DNA of 64,000 nucleotides from Limnanthes douglasii subsp. nivea (Eukaryota; Streptophyta; Magnoliopsida; Brassicales; Limnanthaceae), in assembly GCA_036936605.1 (NCBI GenBank), contig JAUPFV010000004.1:288218009-288282008 (forward strand). The letters are read 5' to 3'. Positions 34,750-45,715 of the stretch are shown here, piece after piece. The notes under the pieces were generated by a model. The model ran no database searches. It was given only the letters and a program-made list of their open reading frames with translations, and was not told where the DNA came from. A program made the translations under genes and the position numbers. The first letter of the stretch is position 1. Each line of letters begins with the position of its first letter.

Positions 34750-35940
34750 CAATTTTTAGAAAATAATGAATTACCAATTGACAAATTGCTGTCTAAGAAA
34801 ATACGTTTTAAATCTCATGGTTACGTAGTCTTCGGAGGAATCTTATACAAAAAAATATTTTAGCGAACCTTTACTTATCAAAATTACACGATGCACGAAG
34901 GTCTGCACACTGTGGGGTGCAAAGTCACAGTGTGCAAAGTTTTAATATGAATAGTATTTTTTACGGGATACAATTGGCCTACGATATCTTTTGATGCTAA
35001 AGAGTTGGTCAAAAGGTGTGATACTTGTCAAAGATTTGCTAACATAATTCATAAATCAGGGGTTCCTCTTGAAAGCATATCTGAAGCATTTCCATTTGAC
35101 CAATGGAGCATTGACCTTGTTGGACCTTTACCGGTGGTTTCTGGAGGACGACAAACAATAATTGTGCCAGTAGATTATTTTTTAAAATGGGTAGAACCAG
35201 AACCATTAATTGGAAAAAAGGCTAAAGATGTAATTAAGTTTATCACTTCGAATATTTTCTTTGTTGTCGTTTTGGGGTTCCAATGACGATCACTATAAAT
35301 AATGGACCTCAATTTGATAATAAAGACTTAAAAGATTTTTTTTATCTCTCTACGAATACAACAATACTTTTCGGCTCCTTTTCATCCGCAAGCAAATTGA
35401 CAAGTTGAAGTTACTAACTGAACAATCTTCGACGAGCTAAAGAAAAATTTGGAAGGGAAGATAGGAAAATGGCCAAATTATTTTCAAGAGGTTCTTTGGG
35501 CGTATCAGACGACTCTTCGACCAACAACTTCAGAATATCCATTTGCATTGGTGTAAGAAATGGACGCAGTAGTACCATCCGAAGCAGTTTTCCCATTGTA
35601 TCGTGTTGCTACATATTCTGAAGAATCTAATGATGGAAACAGGGCAGTTGAGTTGGTTTTGATCGAGGAGAAAATGAGACGGACACAAATAAATTCGTTT
35701 CATTACCAAACATTGATGATAAGTAGATACGCCTCCAAATTTAAACTAATTGAATTCAAGGTAAGAGACTAGGTTTTAAAGAAAATGTTATTACACCTCG
35801 GGAAATTAGGACCCAACTAGGAGGGCCCATATGAGGTAACAGAAATTGTGAAGCCTCGAACGTATCAAATCAAGGATAAAGAACGAAAAAATCTTAGACA
35901 CATATAGAATATAGAACATCTTAAATTGTATTTGGAATAA
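34750..35940 (+). pseudogene. Gypsy-3 integrase remnant
   Basis: Begins with KIRFKSHGYVVFGGILYKK, the segment before integrase in Gypsy-4. A disrupted zinc-binding part follows, then LVKRCDTCQRFANIIHKSG and the core start WSIDLVGPLPVVSGGRQT at 35005-35286. A shift precedes NNGPQFDNKDL (second catalytic Asp near 35310), and the C-terminal part runs from LEGKIGKWPNYFQEVLWAYQ to LKLYLE at about 35940. Stops interrupt at about 34862, 35555 and 35771. It would have joined cDNA to host DNA; it is inactive. Confidence 0.8.
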
Positions 35941-36040
35941 ATGTAAAAAATATATGTTTTAAATATGTAAAATATTGGTGGCATACTCTTTCCTACCTTG
36001 GTGGCGCAGGAAGGTTTTAATGAGGTGCCCTATTAGCCGA

Positions 36041-36043
<3 letters not shown>

Positions 36044-36078
<35 letters not shown>
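36044..36078. repeat. (TA)n microsatellite
   Basis: About 35 bases of TA in the spacer between pol and the antisense gene of Gypsy-3, the position occupied by the 51-bp minisatellite in Gypsy-4. Confidence 0.95.
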
Positions 36079-36082
<4 letters not shown>

Positions 36083-36189
36083 TTTGTCATAAAAATTTAG
36101 TCTTTAACTATTTATTTTGGACCTAAAGGGTCTTCCAACAAAAAATGGTCTTTAACTATTTATTTTGGACCTAAGGTAAATCGGAGTCC

Positions 36190-36909
36190 CCAATTCATTA
36201 TTTCAGGATACACAATCAACTCATGATCCTTGACCGATAAAGGTGTCTCCTTCGAAAGCGGAAAACGAATAGAGATTGTAGATGAGATTCCTCACTAAGG
36301 TTCTTAACTTGGCTTCCTCAGATGAATCATAGTACTTATAGGGGACCTTATGCATGACCAATATATGTTTGTTCTTAACTGATCGAAGGTTTATTCCCAA
36401 CCAAATCATCTATAAGTGGGGGAAGCAGAACATCTTCTTTGGATTTCGTTTTCTTCTTTGAAGGGAACTCTCCTCAATAGTTTGAATGGTAAGGCACGCT
36501 GCTTCCTCGAAAATTGATACTAAAGCTCCCCCGTTGGCGATAACATCAGTTTGAGTGTTAACTATTGGCTCTTCTTCTCTAAAAGCTATGGCCAAGGCTC
36601 CATTCATTTCAATAACATCATCAGATTTGTCGATTTGATGATCAGCAGATGAGACATTTGATTGTGCATCTTGAATAGTTTCGATGGACCTCATCGTCAT
36701 AGAAGCGACATCAACCTTTGTTAATTTTTGCGGGGATGCTTCAGGAGTTGGTTGAGGAGTCGCACGAGGTGTTAAAGATGGAGTGGTAAGAATTTTTGAG
36801 GAAGAACCTTTGAAGTCCTTACTAACTTTAGATTGCTACTATATTTCTCAGATTTATGGGACAACTTCCTTTTCGAAGAAGAACCTTTGAAGTGTTTATC
36901 TTTACCCAT
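36190..36909 (-). pseudogene. Antisense gene of Gypsy-3 (Transposase_28-like), decayed
   Basis: AUG at 36909 (MGKDKHFKGSSSKRK), parallel to MGKDKQHKHSSGKRK of the Gypsy-4 antisense gene. Downstream, 36700-36410 gives an acidic Ser/Thr-rich part. The segment 36409-36200 (IRSVKNKHILVMHKVPYKYY-like with indels) matches NIRGIENKHLVALHNIQYKY of Gypsy-4. Upstream on the minus strand (about 37100-36950) a frame with IDPEPQP..ITYYGP parallels IEPQPQP..TTFYGS of Gypsy-4. Several stops and shifts break it. Its conservation in the same antisense position in two separate elements argues that it is a genuine element gene. Confidence 0.65.
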
Positions 36910-37539
36910 TACTTATAGCTACCATTGTCGGTTACTGGACAAACGTAATTGGGAGGCTGAGAAGAGATATATGAGGGGATGATTGAACTACAATAACTCT
37001 CAGTTCAAAGTCAAGGCCCGTAATATGTAATAACAAGTGGTTGAGGCTCAGGATCGATGTGCAATCTGTCGGCTCGTCTATCCTCGACTTTTGGCTAATA
37101 GACAACCAATCTAAGATGGAAATATTCTTGGGCATAAATTACCTTTCTCTCTCTAAAAAATATTTTCAGAAAATTTATCTCTCTGAAAACTTTGGAATGA
37201 AATCGATGAAAATCTATGAGCACTTATAGGAGAATAATGTGCCTTAGCAAGTCTCAAATCCCGGAGGTGTGGGGTTTGTTTTCCTAAGGACAGAGTGTCC
37301 AAAGTAGAGGCAATAAGTGCTTAAGGAAGGCGTGAGCCGCCCCTAGACTAATTTATGTAAGAATAGAAGACACGCAAATGGCATGCTGATCGACACTTGA
37401 CAGGGGAGGAAACGTTTCATTGGTGGTGTCAGAGAATTATAACGTCGTTGGTAAAGAATATTTTAGGAGAAACGGTTAGTATGAATACCTAGAAGTAAAC
37501 AAAATCCGACATTTTTTTTCCATTTAAAATTCTTAAAAC

Positions 37540-37770
37540 ATTCGACGAAGGCTAAGCAAAATTCGAGGACGTAATCTTTGAATAAAATTGAACTCTTTGC
37601 CTACAAAGACTTACCAAAATTCGAGAATGTAATCCTTGATAAAATGAAGCTCTTTGCGTATGAAGATTAACCAAAATTTGAGGAAGAATTCATTGATTAA
37701 AGAGAAAAATTCTTTGTCCAAAAAGAGTAATTAACAAAATTCGATGAAGGATTTTCTACTTATGAAGATT
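37540..37770. repeat. Degenerate ~55-60 bp tandem repeat
   Basis: About four units containing AAAATTCGAGGA(C/T)GTAAT and CTCTTTGCCTACAAAGA. It lies downstream of Gypsy-3 and may be part of the element's 3' region. Confidence 0.6.
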
Positions 37771-37949
37771 GACAATAATGAAAGTGTTAAGTGGTCGAAA
37801 GAGGATAAAATTTAGCAAGATGATAGTCCTTGTTCGAACATATTTAGTCTTTGTCCCGCGACAATAAGAAATCTGAATACAAAAATGACTCAGGTTACAA
37901 GAAGACAGCTATGCTAGTGTTACATTCAGTTACATATAAATCTACAAAG

Positions 37950-38190
37950 GGATGGATATTTTAGTTTCGTGAAAACGGGAACAGAGATCCCAAAGAAGAT
38001 GGTAAACTACAATTGAGTTTGGAGCCGACATGTTGTTAAAAATCTGTGCATTTTGTTCTCTCCAGATGTGGTATATTGTTGAACAGAATGCGGTCTGCCT
38101 TGTTCCATTGGGATGAAGAGAACAGGAGCTGATGTGGTATATTGTTGACCAGAATGCAGTTTACCTTGTTCCGTTGGGATGGAGGGAACA
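37950..38190 (-). pseudogene. LINE ORF2 C-terminal scrap with local tandem duplication
   Basis: On the minus strand, 38100-37960 reads STIYHIWREQNAQIFNNMS and then VVYHLLWDLCSRFHET, typical of the segment after zf-RVT in plant L1 ORF2. The preceding ~70 bp unit (GTGGTATATTGTTGA.CAGAATGC to GGGATGGAG) is present twice, at 38062-38120 and 38132-38190. Confidence 0.5.
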
Positions 38191-38221
38191 TGCGCTTGTG
38201 GTATCCAACCAAATTTCCCAA

Positions 38222-38643
38222 GAGTTGTTCACTCTCTTGATGGATCTCATATGAGGATGACTGCAGTTGCTTGCAAAAATGCAAGCCTTTATATATTATC
38301 TAGGTATAAGTTTACATACTTGTTTACTATTGCAGGAGTTCACGATGTGATGTTAATGAATTAAACAGAATACTTGGAGAAAAATTTGTCAAACTGTATG
38401 AAAAACTAATACTGGATTTTTTCTTCATATGTTCCGTCTATAAAACTACATTTTATCTGTTTATTTTAAGCCAGAGTTTTGGCTCAGAAGCTTGGCTCCA
38501 ACATAAGTTCTAAAATTTTTTGTTTGGTCTGCAGCTGTTGGATAGCTTTCATCAATCTTTCCCGACATTGCAATTCCCTGACTTACCAGAACAGGGAGAT
38601 TTGGATCTAAGGGACGTGTTGCAATCACCCTATTTCTTCAGCT
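38222..38643 (+). pseudogene. Duplicated 3' end of RPOT (exons 17-19)
   Basis: Starts inside exon 17 at TGTTCACTCTCTTGATGGAT and covers the intron, exon 18, the next intron and exon 19 to the stop, followed by duplicated 3' flank to about 39400. The coding potential is lost: in exon 18 about 21 bases covering the catalytic [10 protein letters not shown] segment are missing, and introns are shortened. The parent is 33303-33826. Exon 19 still reads almost unchanged ([20 protein letters not shown]). The copy keeps intron sequence, so it arose by DNA duplication, not retrotransposition. Confidence 0.9.
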
Positions 38644-38939
38644 AATACAACAATGCAGTTCTTGGCTATCATATTTCCTAACTACACAAGTGATTAAAAG
38701 CCGAGATCTATATCGTTGAAGAGACTTGCTGCTTTACTACTGTATATATATACCAAAAGAAAGTCTTTGACATGAACAAGTCTATACCTATCATTGCATC
38801 ATCTCCTTGAAGGGTCTACTCGTGTGATTTGCGTTGTCGAGTTCGGAATAGTCGTATAGTTCAGGATATCAAAATTTCCATCGATGGCATTGGCGAGAAT
38901 GTTCGATAAATGTATTATATTTTTTCTTCCATTCGGGTG

Positions 38940-39148
38940 TTTTTTTTTTTGGGTGCAATGAGTGCGCACATGGTAAACCCTCGTTCTGAGACAAAACCCT
39001 AAAAACCAACGTCAGAAAGTAAACCGCATAAGATGACAAACTCATGACCATCAGAAAGTAAACCGCATAAGATGACAAACTCATGACCATTGGTCACGAG
39101 CATACCTTACTCAACCAACTCGACTACCCCTTGGAGTCTTCCATACCC
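38940..39148 (-). mobile_element. tRNA-derived SINE
   Basis: Absent from the parental RPOT flank at the corresponding site. Read on the minus strand it has an A-box-like TAGTCGAGTTGGTTGAG near the 5' end, ends ACCATGTGCGCACTCATTGC, and closes with CCC and an A-tail (T-run at 38940-38950). A short GTG(T) flank on both sides is a possible target duplication. A 39-bp unit is tandemly repeated inside (39013-39051, 39052-39090). Confidence 0.6.
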
Positions 39149-39563
39149 GTGTATAAAGATGATTGGTTGTTTTATGTAATTCTAATGGATTGACATGAAA
39201 TACAGTTCTCAGTAGAGGTGTTATGCGGTCAAATAGTCTGAGTTTGGATCGAATTCGATTTGTCTGAAATTCAATTCGGATCGAATTCGATTCGAATTCG
39301 AATTATTTAAAATTCACTGCCACTTTAGTGGCTTCCTATACTATCCGAATAGAAACTTGAAATTGTAAGAAACACCACTTGTTCCTTCACATTCAACGTT
39401 ATTGAAAATTTGACACAAATTATGCAGAAGAAACCCTATTATAGTTATGAACATTCTAAAATTAGTTCCATCTGGTCAACATTTTGAGAATTCATCAATC
39501 ATATTGGAGAGCAAAAACATGGAAAATTAGAAAGAAAAGAATCCGAAGCTCACTATATTTGTT

Positions 39564-40009
39564 TCAAGAAGAAGACGAACGATGATGATGATCATATGCA
39601 GACTGGACTTTAGATTGCAACAAACAAACATATTTATCGAGCATCGAAATCACAGCTTCGAATTCCGTCACCTGCTGTTCGATCACGTCGATCTGTTTCA
39701 CGTACTCATCGAAACCGCCACTCTTCGATTTGAGCTGTTCCACGAACACTCTTAGCCCTGCCGCTACATCGCCGTACCCATCGTACTCTTCTCCTACTTT
39801 CAGGTTCATATTCTCTAACAATTCCATCAGATTACTCGTTCCCTACAGCAAAATATGGCGAATTTTGGAAATTGAAACCCTAGAAATGTAAGGTTAGGGG
39901 TTTGGGGATGTACCTTGAGTTCGGATTTGACCATGGTGGAAACGCTGGTGAATAGATCGGTGAGTGAATCTGCGAGCTCGTCTTTCTCACCTGTTTCCTT
40001 CTTGGCCAT
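39564..40009 (-). CDS. BLOS2: BLOS2-like subunit of BLOC-1
   Basis: Two exons on the minus strand, 39914-40009 and 39564-39842, separated by a 71-base GT-AG intron, giving 124 residues. Exon 1 starts MAKKETGEKDELADSLTDLF and exon 2 includes NLMELLENMNLKVGEEYDGY, then VTEFEAVISMLDKYVCLLQS. The whole protein is predicted helical and coiled, as expected for BLOC-1 subunit 2, which helps assemble a complex in endosome/vacuole trafficking; plant BLOC-1 has been linked to endosomal sorting. The length fits the family. The C-terminus ends in His and Ser runs. No lesion is seen. Together with RPOT it is one of only two intact host genes here. Confidence 0.85.
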
Positions 40010-40277
40010 GGCGTCTGCGTTTTACGATATCTGTTCCCGATTTTCTTTAATTTCGTTTTTGAAATCGTTTCAGATCATGGTTCAGTGATACGGAGTACGG
40101 ACCATGATAAAACCAGCATGATTGTAATTGAATTTAAATTCGGGTTTGGATTTTGGGTCATAAATCCTTTACTTTAAAATTCTCTATAGAGTTCATAGTT
40201 TCAGAATTTACCTTTTTTATGCGACTTTAGTATTTTGTCTTTAATAATTTGTTTAATTTTTATTTTAGTCTTTAAAT

Positions 40278-40286
40278 TTAATTCAA
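40278..40286. repeat. Left target-site duplication of MULE-C
   Basis: TTAATTCAA, identical to 45707-45715. Nine bases is the hallmark length of Mutator-like insertions. Confidence 0.8.
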
Positions 40287-40783
40287 GAGAAAAGTATCCA
40301 CAAATACCTAGTCAACTTTGAAATATCAAAATGATATCCACTTTTAGACTAGTTTCATAAAATATCTAGAGCCATATTTTGGACAAAAATACCCTTTAGG
40401 GTATAAAAGGGGGCAATTTGGTTGCAACCCACTTTTTTCACCTTCTTAATCTGACTTTTGGGTTCCAATTCTCCATTTTCTCATTTCTAATTTTACGGAG
40501 AGAGAAACAGGAAAACCGAGAGCAAACCGGAGAACGAAACTCAACCTAATCGTGAACCAACCGAAGTCGACGATTCAACTTCCGAGTCTGATCAACGGCC
40601 GGAAGCAGAGGTTACCGGCGACGCACTGTTGTTTCGATACAGATCTCGGCACCGTTGAACTCGAAGAGGTTAGTTTCTAATCGACGATGCTTTTTATGTC
40701 GCCGGAATATGCAATGTAACGTACTGTAATAGTCTGTCGAGTCTCAATAGAAACGATAACGCTTTAAGGTTTATGTTTGGACG

Positions 40784-40889
40784 ATGGCTGAAAGAGATTA
40801 CGCTCTAGAAATGTGGAGGCTTCTTGACCCATACTCGAATTTAATTACCACTAATGAATTGTTGAACTGCATCGTATGTGTCAAGTCTG
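40784..40889 (+). CDS. Short hypothetical exon in MULE-C
   Basis: AUG at 40784 starts [18 protein letters not shown], open to TCTG|GTAAGTG, a strong donor at 40889/40890. No convincing next exon is found before the word array, though DDTSASDGNKNQLSFDG can be read near 41041-41090. It could be a captured gene start or the element's own leader exon. The family is not recognised. Confidence 0.3.
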
Positions 40890-41339
40890 GTAAGTGTGTG
40901 TTATGTGCTAGCTTAGAGTTGTTCATGCCGTTCTGTTATGTGCTAGCTTAGATGCATTTGTAAGTCCTTGACATGTTCATGATATTATATTTACCTGGAT
41001 TTAACATTTACGAAAGAGCTTTTTCTGTCCTGAAAGTAGGATGATACCTCTGCCTCAGATGGGAACAAAAATCAACTTTCATTTGATGGGATGGCAGATG
41101 TAGAGGTTGGAAGAAGACTGAAGGTAATTTTGTTGCTCCTGCTTTATTAACTTGATGAGCTAGTTGTACAATTGTACTCAGAATTCCAAATTGTAACGGA
41201 GATAATGCACACAACCATAAAAGCTTCTTAGAACTAATGGCTAGAACATGTTTTGTACAGTTGCACCTATATGCCGTATCGTTTCTATTGAATTTCGAGG
41301 TTAGTTGTTTTTTTCTTGAGAATCGCAACGTCGCTGTGA

Positions 41340-43760
41340 ATTAGTAGCCATATCTAGCAATGTATCTGTTTCAAGAAATTTTGGTATCATATACATGAAA
41401 TGTTGTACAAATCTAGCAATGTATGCAATATGTGTTCCCATGTCTAGCAATGTCAGTAGTGTCTTTACAGGAACATACAACGCGTCTAGCAGTGTAGTAG
41501 TGAATCTGGTTTATGTATGGCAATGTTTTAGAATTTTTACATTGTTGTATCTATCAATCTCCTTATAACATATCTAGCAATGTCTATATAACATGTCTAG
41601 ATTTGTTTTGATGCTGAATCTATCAAAGTCGTTATACTGTATCTAGCAATGTTCACATGTGTATCTAGCTACCTCGTCACAACCCATCTAACAATCTTTT
41701 GATGCTGCATCTATCAAAGTCATTATACTGTATCTAGCAATGTTCAGATGTTGTATCTAGCAATATCGTTATAAGGTATCTAGTAATGATATGCGGTTGT
41801 ATCTATCAACCTCGTTACAACCCATCTACCACTGTTTCGATGTTGAATCTATCAAAGTCTTTATACTGTATCTAGCAATCTTTTGATGTTGTATCTATCA
41901 TAGTCGTTATAATGTATCTAGCAATATCGTTATAAAGTATCTAGCAATGATATGCGACTGTATCTATCAACCTCGTTACAACCCATCGACCATCGTTACA
42001 ACCCGGACAAAAGAAGCCGACGTTGGTTAGTGCAGATTTCTATTATTTTTTGTTCGGTAAACACGTTAGAGACAATATTTCAGACGTTCAAGGTGTTGCA
42101 ATATGGAAGTTCGATAGTTTTTTATGTTCAATTAAGCATTTATTTTTTATGTCGATGTAATTTTAGAATTTTGGCGTGGTTGTAGGTGTAGCAGGTAATG
42201 GTTGGGGATGGTTTTGTGTGAATGTTGGTGTTAGGTTACTGGAGGTGTTTATATGTGAACAGGTCGAAGTAGGACATTGACGTGGATGATGTATGCACAC
42301 GAATCGCAAGCTTGACATGTTCTGTTTGCCTTATCTAGCAATATGTCGTAGTTCTGTTTGTATTTGAAAACAATTACTGATTATGTTTTTTAATTTTTTG
42401 GATGTTGTTTGTAGGGATCTTTTAAATTAACGCGATACAAGAAATTTCATATAGCTCGTATCTAGCAATGTGAAATGAATTCTAACATGAATACACATTT
42501 ACTCGTATCAAGAAGTGTCAAATTACACGTGTCTAGCAATGTCTATAACTCCTATTTAGCAATGTCAAGTTGAATGAACATCTGAATGCAATTTAACTCG
42601 TGTCTAGCAATGTCAACCTACTCGTTTCTAGCAATGTCAAATAACTCGTATCTAGCAATGTCTAGTTCAGCATGTCTAGCAATGTCAAATATCTCGTGTC
42701 TAGCAGTGTCAAGTTACTCGTGTCTAGCAAGGTGAAATGAATGCTAACCTGAATGCACATTTACTTTTATCAAGCAGTGACAAATTACTCGTGTCTAGCA
42801 ATGTCGTATTACTCATATCTAGAAATGTCAAATTGAATGAAAATTTGAATGCAAATTAAATCATGTCTAACAATTTCAAATAACGTGTGTCTAGCAATGT
42901 CAAGTTCAACATGTCAAATAACTTGTGTCTAGCAATGTCAAGTTAGTCGTGTCTAGCAAGGCGAAATGAATGCTAACATGAATACACATTTACTCATGTC
43001 AAGTAGTGTCCAATTACCCGTGCCTAGCAATGGCGTAATACTCCTATCTAGCAATGTCAAATTGAATGAAAATCTGAATGCAAATTAACTCGTGTCTATC
43101 AATGTCAACTTACTCATTTCAATGTCAAATTAACTCGTGTCTAGCAATGTCAACTTACTCCTTTCTAGCAATGTCAAATAACTCGTTTCTAGCAATGTCA
43201 AATAACTTTTGTCTAGCAATGTCATATATGCTATACATCGCAATGTTATATTGATGAAAATATAAATAAAATACAACTCGTATCTATCAATGTGCATTAA
43301 CTCATGTCTAGCAATGTGCATTAACTCATGTCTAGCAACCTCTTTAAAACCTATCTAGCAATCTTTTGATGTTGTATCTATCATAGTCGTTATAATGTAT
43401 CTAGCGATGTTCAGATGTTGTATCTAGCAACATCTTTATAAGGTATCTAGCAATGATATGCGGCTGTATCTATCAACCTCGTTACAGCCCATCTACCATT
43501 TTTATGCTGATTAGGCCGCCCATGTACTTTATGTTAGTGGAATGTTCATGTCTGGAAAATGCTGTATCTAGCAACTTCATATACACGTATCTAGCATTCT
43601 CATTGTACACTTACAATCGCAGAGGCATTACACTGTATCTAGCAATGTGGCATCAGAAACTTAATTTCAATGTAACTACAAATAATATAACAAGTATCTT
43701 GCAATGTAATCATAACCTATCTAGTAATGTTAAACACCGCTAAAGAGTAGAATTAACGAT
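41340..43760. repeat. Array of dispersed TCTAGCAATGT words
   Basis: More than 40 exact or one-mismatch copies, mostly in one orientation, spaced irregularly at 15-60 bases. They are preceded by TGTA, CGTG or CGTA, and in places by a longer unit (TGAATGAAAATCTGAATGCA). The region is AT-rich, has no coding potential and is not a simple tandem satellite, because spacing varies while the word is kept. Confidence 0.93.
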
Positions 43761-44213
43761 ACAACCAGACGTTGTACGAAGTAATATTAACATTTTCAAA
43801 ACATACAAACAGTTTGATAGACTTGAATTGAAATATGAAGCTCACACGCTTCTAACCTAAGATTTATCTTCTGTCATTTCGTCCCCATTATGACACCAGC
43901 CACTTTCTTCTCCACCGTGACACCAGCCATATTCTTTCCATCGTAAACACCAGCCTCTGTATAGCTTCAAATCTACATTGTATCACTTGTAGGTAGAGCT
44001 TCACCGAAGATAGCCGTGCTCCATCCCTGAACAACATCGACAAACATCCCCAACAAAATTAACGAGCCCCCGACCAACTCAGAACTCGCAACAAAAGACC
44101 AGACCTTGAGGAAACAAAAGCATCTACATAAGGTTAATTAACAAAAATATGACACATTCTTTATTATCTAAAAGTAGCGGTTATGCAGACCTGTGTCGAG
44201 TTTTGATGATCGC

Positions 44214-44945
44214 TTAGAAGATTCTTATTCGTCTGAGTTGTTCTTCAGCAACTTCAAATTGGGCATGTTCATCCTCTAGTTGCTTCATTAGACTTTCTAT
44301 CTTTTTCTCGTACATATGATTGGTGTCTGCAAGTGCCTTCTGATAATTCACATTCTCGATTTCTCGTTTCTACAAGCCAAAAATGCAATATCATTGTTGG
44401 TCACATTAAATGGCACACACCAATTTGACCTCCAAAAACACCTCAATTACGCAGGATGAAAATAATACACTTCACATCAAGTATGAAACTATTAATTAAC
44501 ATAAGATATAATATATAATAAAGGTAATCATGAAGCAGAAGGCAAATAATGAGTACCCAAGCTACTAACCTCACTTATCTTTTGTTGTTTACTTAGAAGA
44601 TTCTTCATTTCATCCAATTGCCTCTCAGAACTTCTAGTTTGAGCCTGCTCGTCCTCTAGCTGCTTAACCAACTCTGCTATTTTAACAACAGATGTAGCTT
44701 CAAATAAGCAAGATAATAATCAGAAATTAACAATAAGTCCTCATGTCCAAGTAATAGTTAGATGGTGCCAAATATACAGCACGAGAGGCGATTACTACCT
44801 CACACCTTGCAGTTAAATTCTTTTTTGCTTCTGCAAAACTATCTTGAAACCCTGTCAACCTTTTTTCCAAATTATTTTTGTCATCATCTCTTAGCTTCTT
44901 TTGCCTTTCAACTTTAGCAGTAAGATTATCTACTTGGACATCAAG
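44214..44945 (-). pseudogene. Captured exons of an armadillo-repeat kinesin-like (ARK/KIN-U) coiled coil
   Basis: Three minus-strand coding pieces separated by intron-like DNA. About 44945-44800 reads VQVDNLTAKVERQKKLRDDD, then FAEAKKNLTARCE. About 44690-44575 reads KIAELVKQLEDEQAQTRSSE. About 44370-44214 reads YQKALADTNHMYEKKIESLM, then QLEDEHAQFEVAEEQL and a stop. These match my memory of the coiled-coil stalk of plant ARK (KIN-UA/UB) kinesins, with the last two pieces parallel to each other. No motor domain or armadillo repeats are present, so this is a gene fragment carried by MULE-C (Pack-MULE style). Upstream there are stops (SK.IILL in one frame), so expression of a protein is unlikely. 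Confidence 0.6.
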
Positions 44946-45706
44946 ATTTTGGCATGAGCCTCAAGGGATTAGATATCAAGCCTAATTTTTTCTACCAGAA
45001 AATCTCTAAGGGAGTGGTCGATACCTGCAATATCAAGCAGACAGCTACTACCAACTCGAAAAGAAACATATTGCACCAATGACTCAATATGAGGGAGACA
45101 AATCTCTGCCATGAGGAACATCAACGACGAGAGAACCCAACAACTGTATTTTCGACCAAGAAAGCGACCTTATTCTCCCAAGTTGCAGGATTCTACATTT
45201 TTTATATTGGTGCAGTTGTCACAGTACGTAGGAGAAAACCTAACACCGCATACGAAGCAACTCCATGGTGTTTTTCTTTAGTGCTTGAAGGGTACACTTT
45301 AAGATCTGATTGAGAAGAAAGAGAGAGTGGAGGAGTCGGCGCCCATATCGACCTCGGCGATGAGAGGTCCGTCGTCAACGACGACTGGTACGAGAGCCAT
45401 TTGGGATAGTGGGTTCGAAGGTGGAGAGAGAAGAAGAGGAGAGAGAAAAAAGTAAGAGAAGACAGATTGAGAGTGAAGCTGTTTTGAAATTCAAAATTCA
45501 AATTTCAAAATTGATGAGTGGGTGAAAATACCCATTAATTCTCATAATAAGGCTTATATATAAGGTTAAGGGTAGTTATGGTATTAAAAAAATTAGGTAT
45601 CGATAGAAAATTGTTTTATTAAGATGGGTATTAAGTGAGCATTAACCCATTTTGGGTACTAGATACTAATATGTTTGGCCAATAGGTACTTAGGGTGTCA
45701 TTTCCC

Positions 45707-45715
45707 TTAATTCAA
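45707..45715. repeat. Right target-site duplication of MULE-C
   Basis: TTAATTCAA, identical to 40278-40286. Confidence 0.8.

Larger units (their letters stand above)
34740..37250 (+). mobile_element. Gypsy-3: Tat-type Gypsy fragment with antisense gene
   Basis: The plus strand holds the end of the RNase H/integrase linker, integrase and pol 3' end (to about 35940). A tail block GGCATACTCTTTCCTACCTT matches Gypsy-4 (about 56765-56785 on its strand), and an antisense gene follows at 36190-36909 on the minus strand. No LTRs are recognised. The order pol then convergent antisense gene is the same as in Gypsy-4. Confidence 0.75.
40287..45706. mobile_element. MULE-C: Mutator-like element with word array and captured kinesin exons
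   Basis: It is flanked by perfect 9-bp duplications (TTAATTCAA). The ends are imperfect inverted repeats: GAGAAAAGTATCCACAAATA on the left and GGGAAATGACACCCTAAGTA on the minus strand at the right, both continuing CCTA; about 17 of 26 positions agree. The contents are a short exon at 40784, a 2.4-kb array of TCTAGCAATGT words, and fragments of a kinesin-like gene on the minus strand. No transposase is seen, so it depends on others. The left end resembles the right end of MULE-A. Confidence 0.75.

Noticed and set aside
38036..38284. Minus-strand frame over the RPOT duplicate border
   Set aside because: It runs across an L1 scrap and the antisense of RPOT exon 17, so it cannot be one gene.
41952..43743. 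Small open frames within the TCTAGCAATGT array
   Set aside because: Short, unrelated to each other, and explained by the low stop frequency of the repeated word in some frames.
45089..45501. Host gene start in the right part of MULE-C
   Set aside because: Frames on both strands are short and purine/pyrimidine biased; this is more likely the leader of the right element end.
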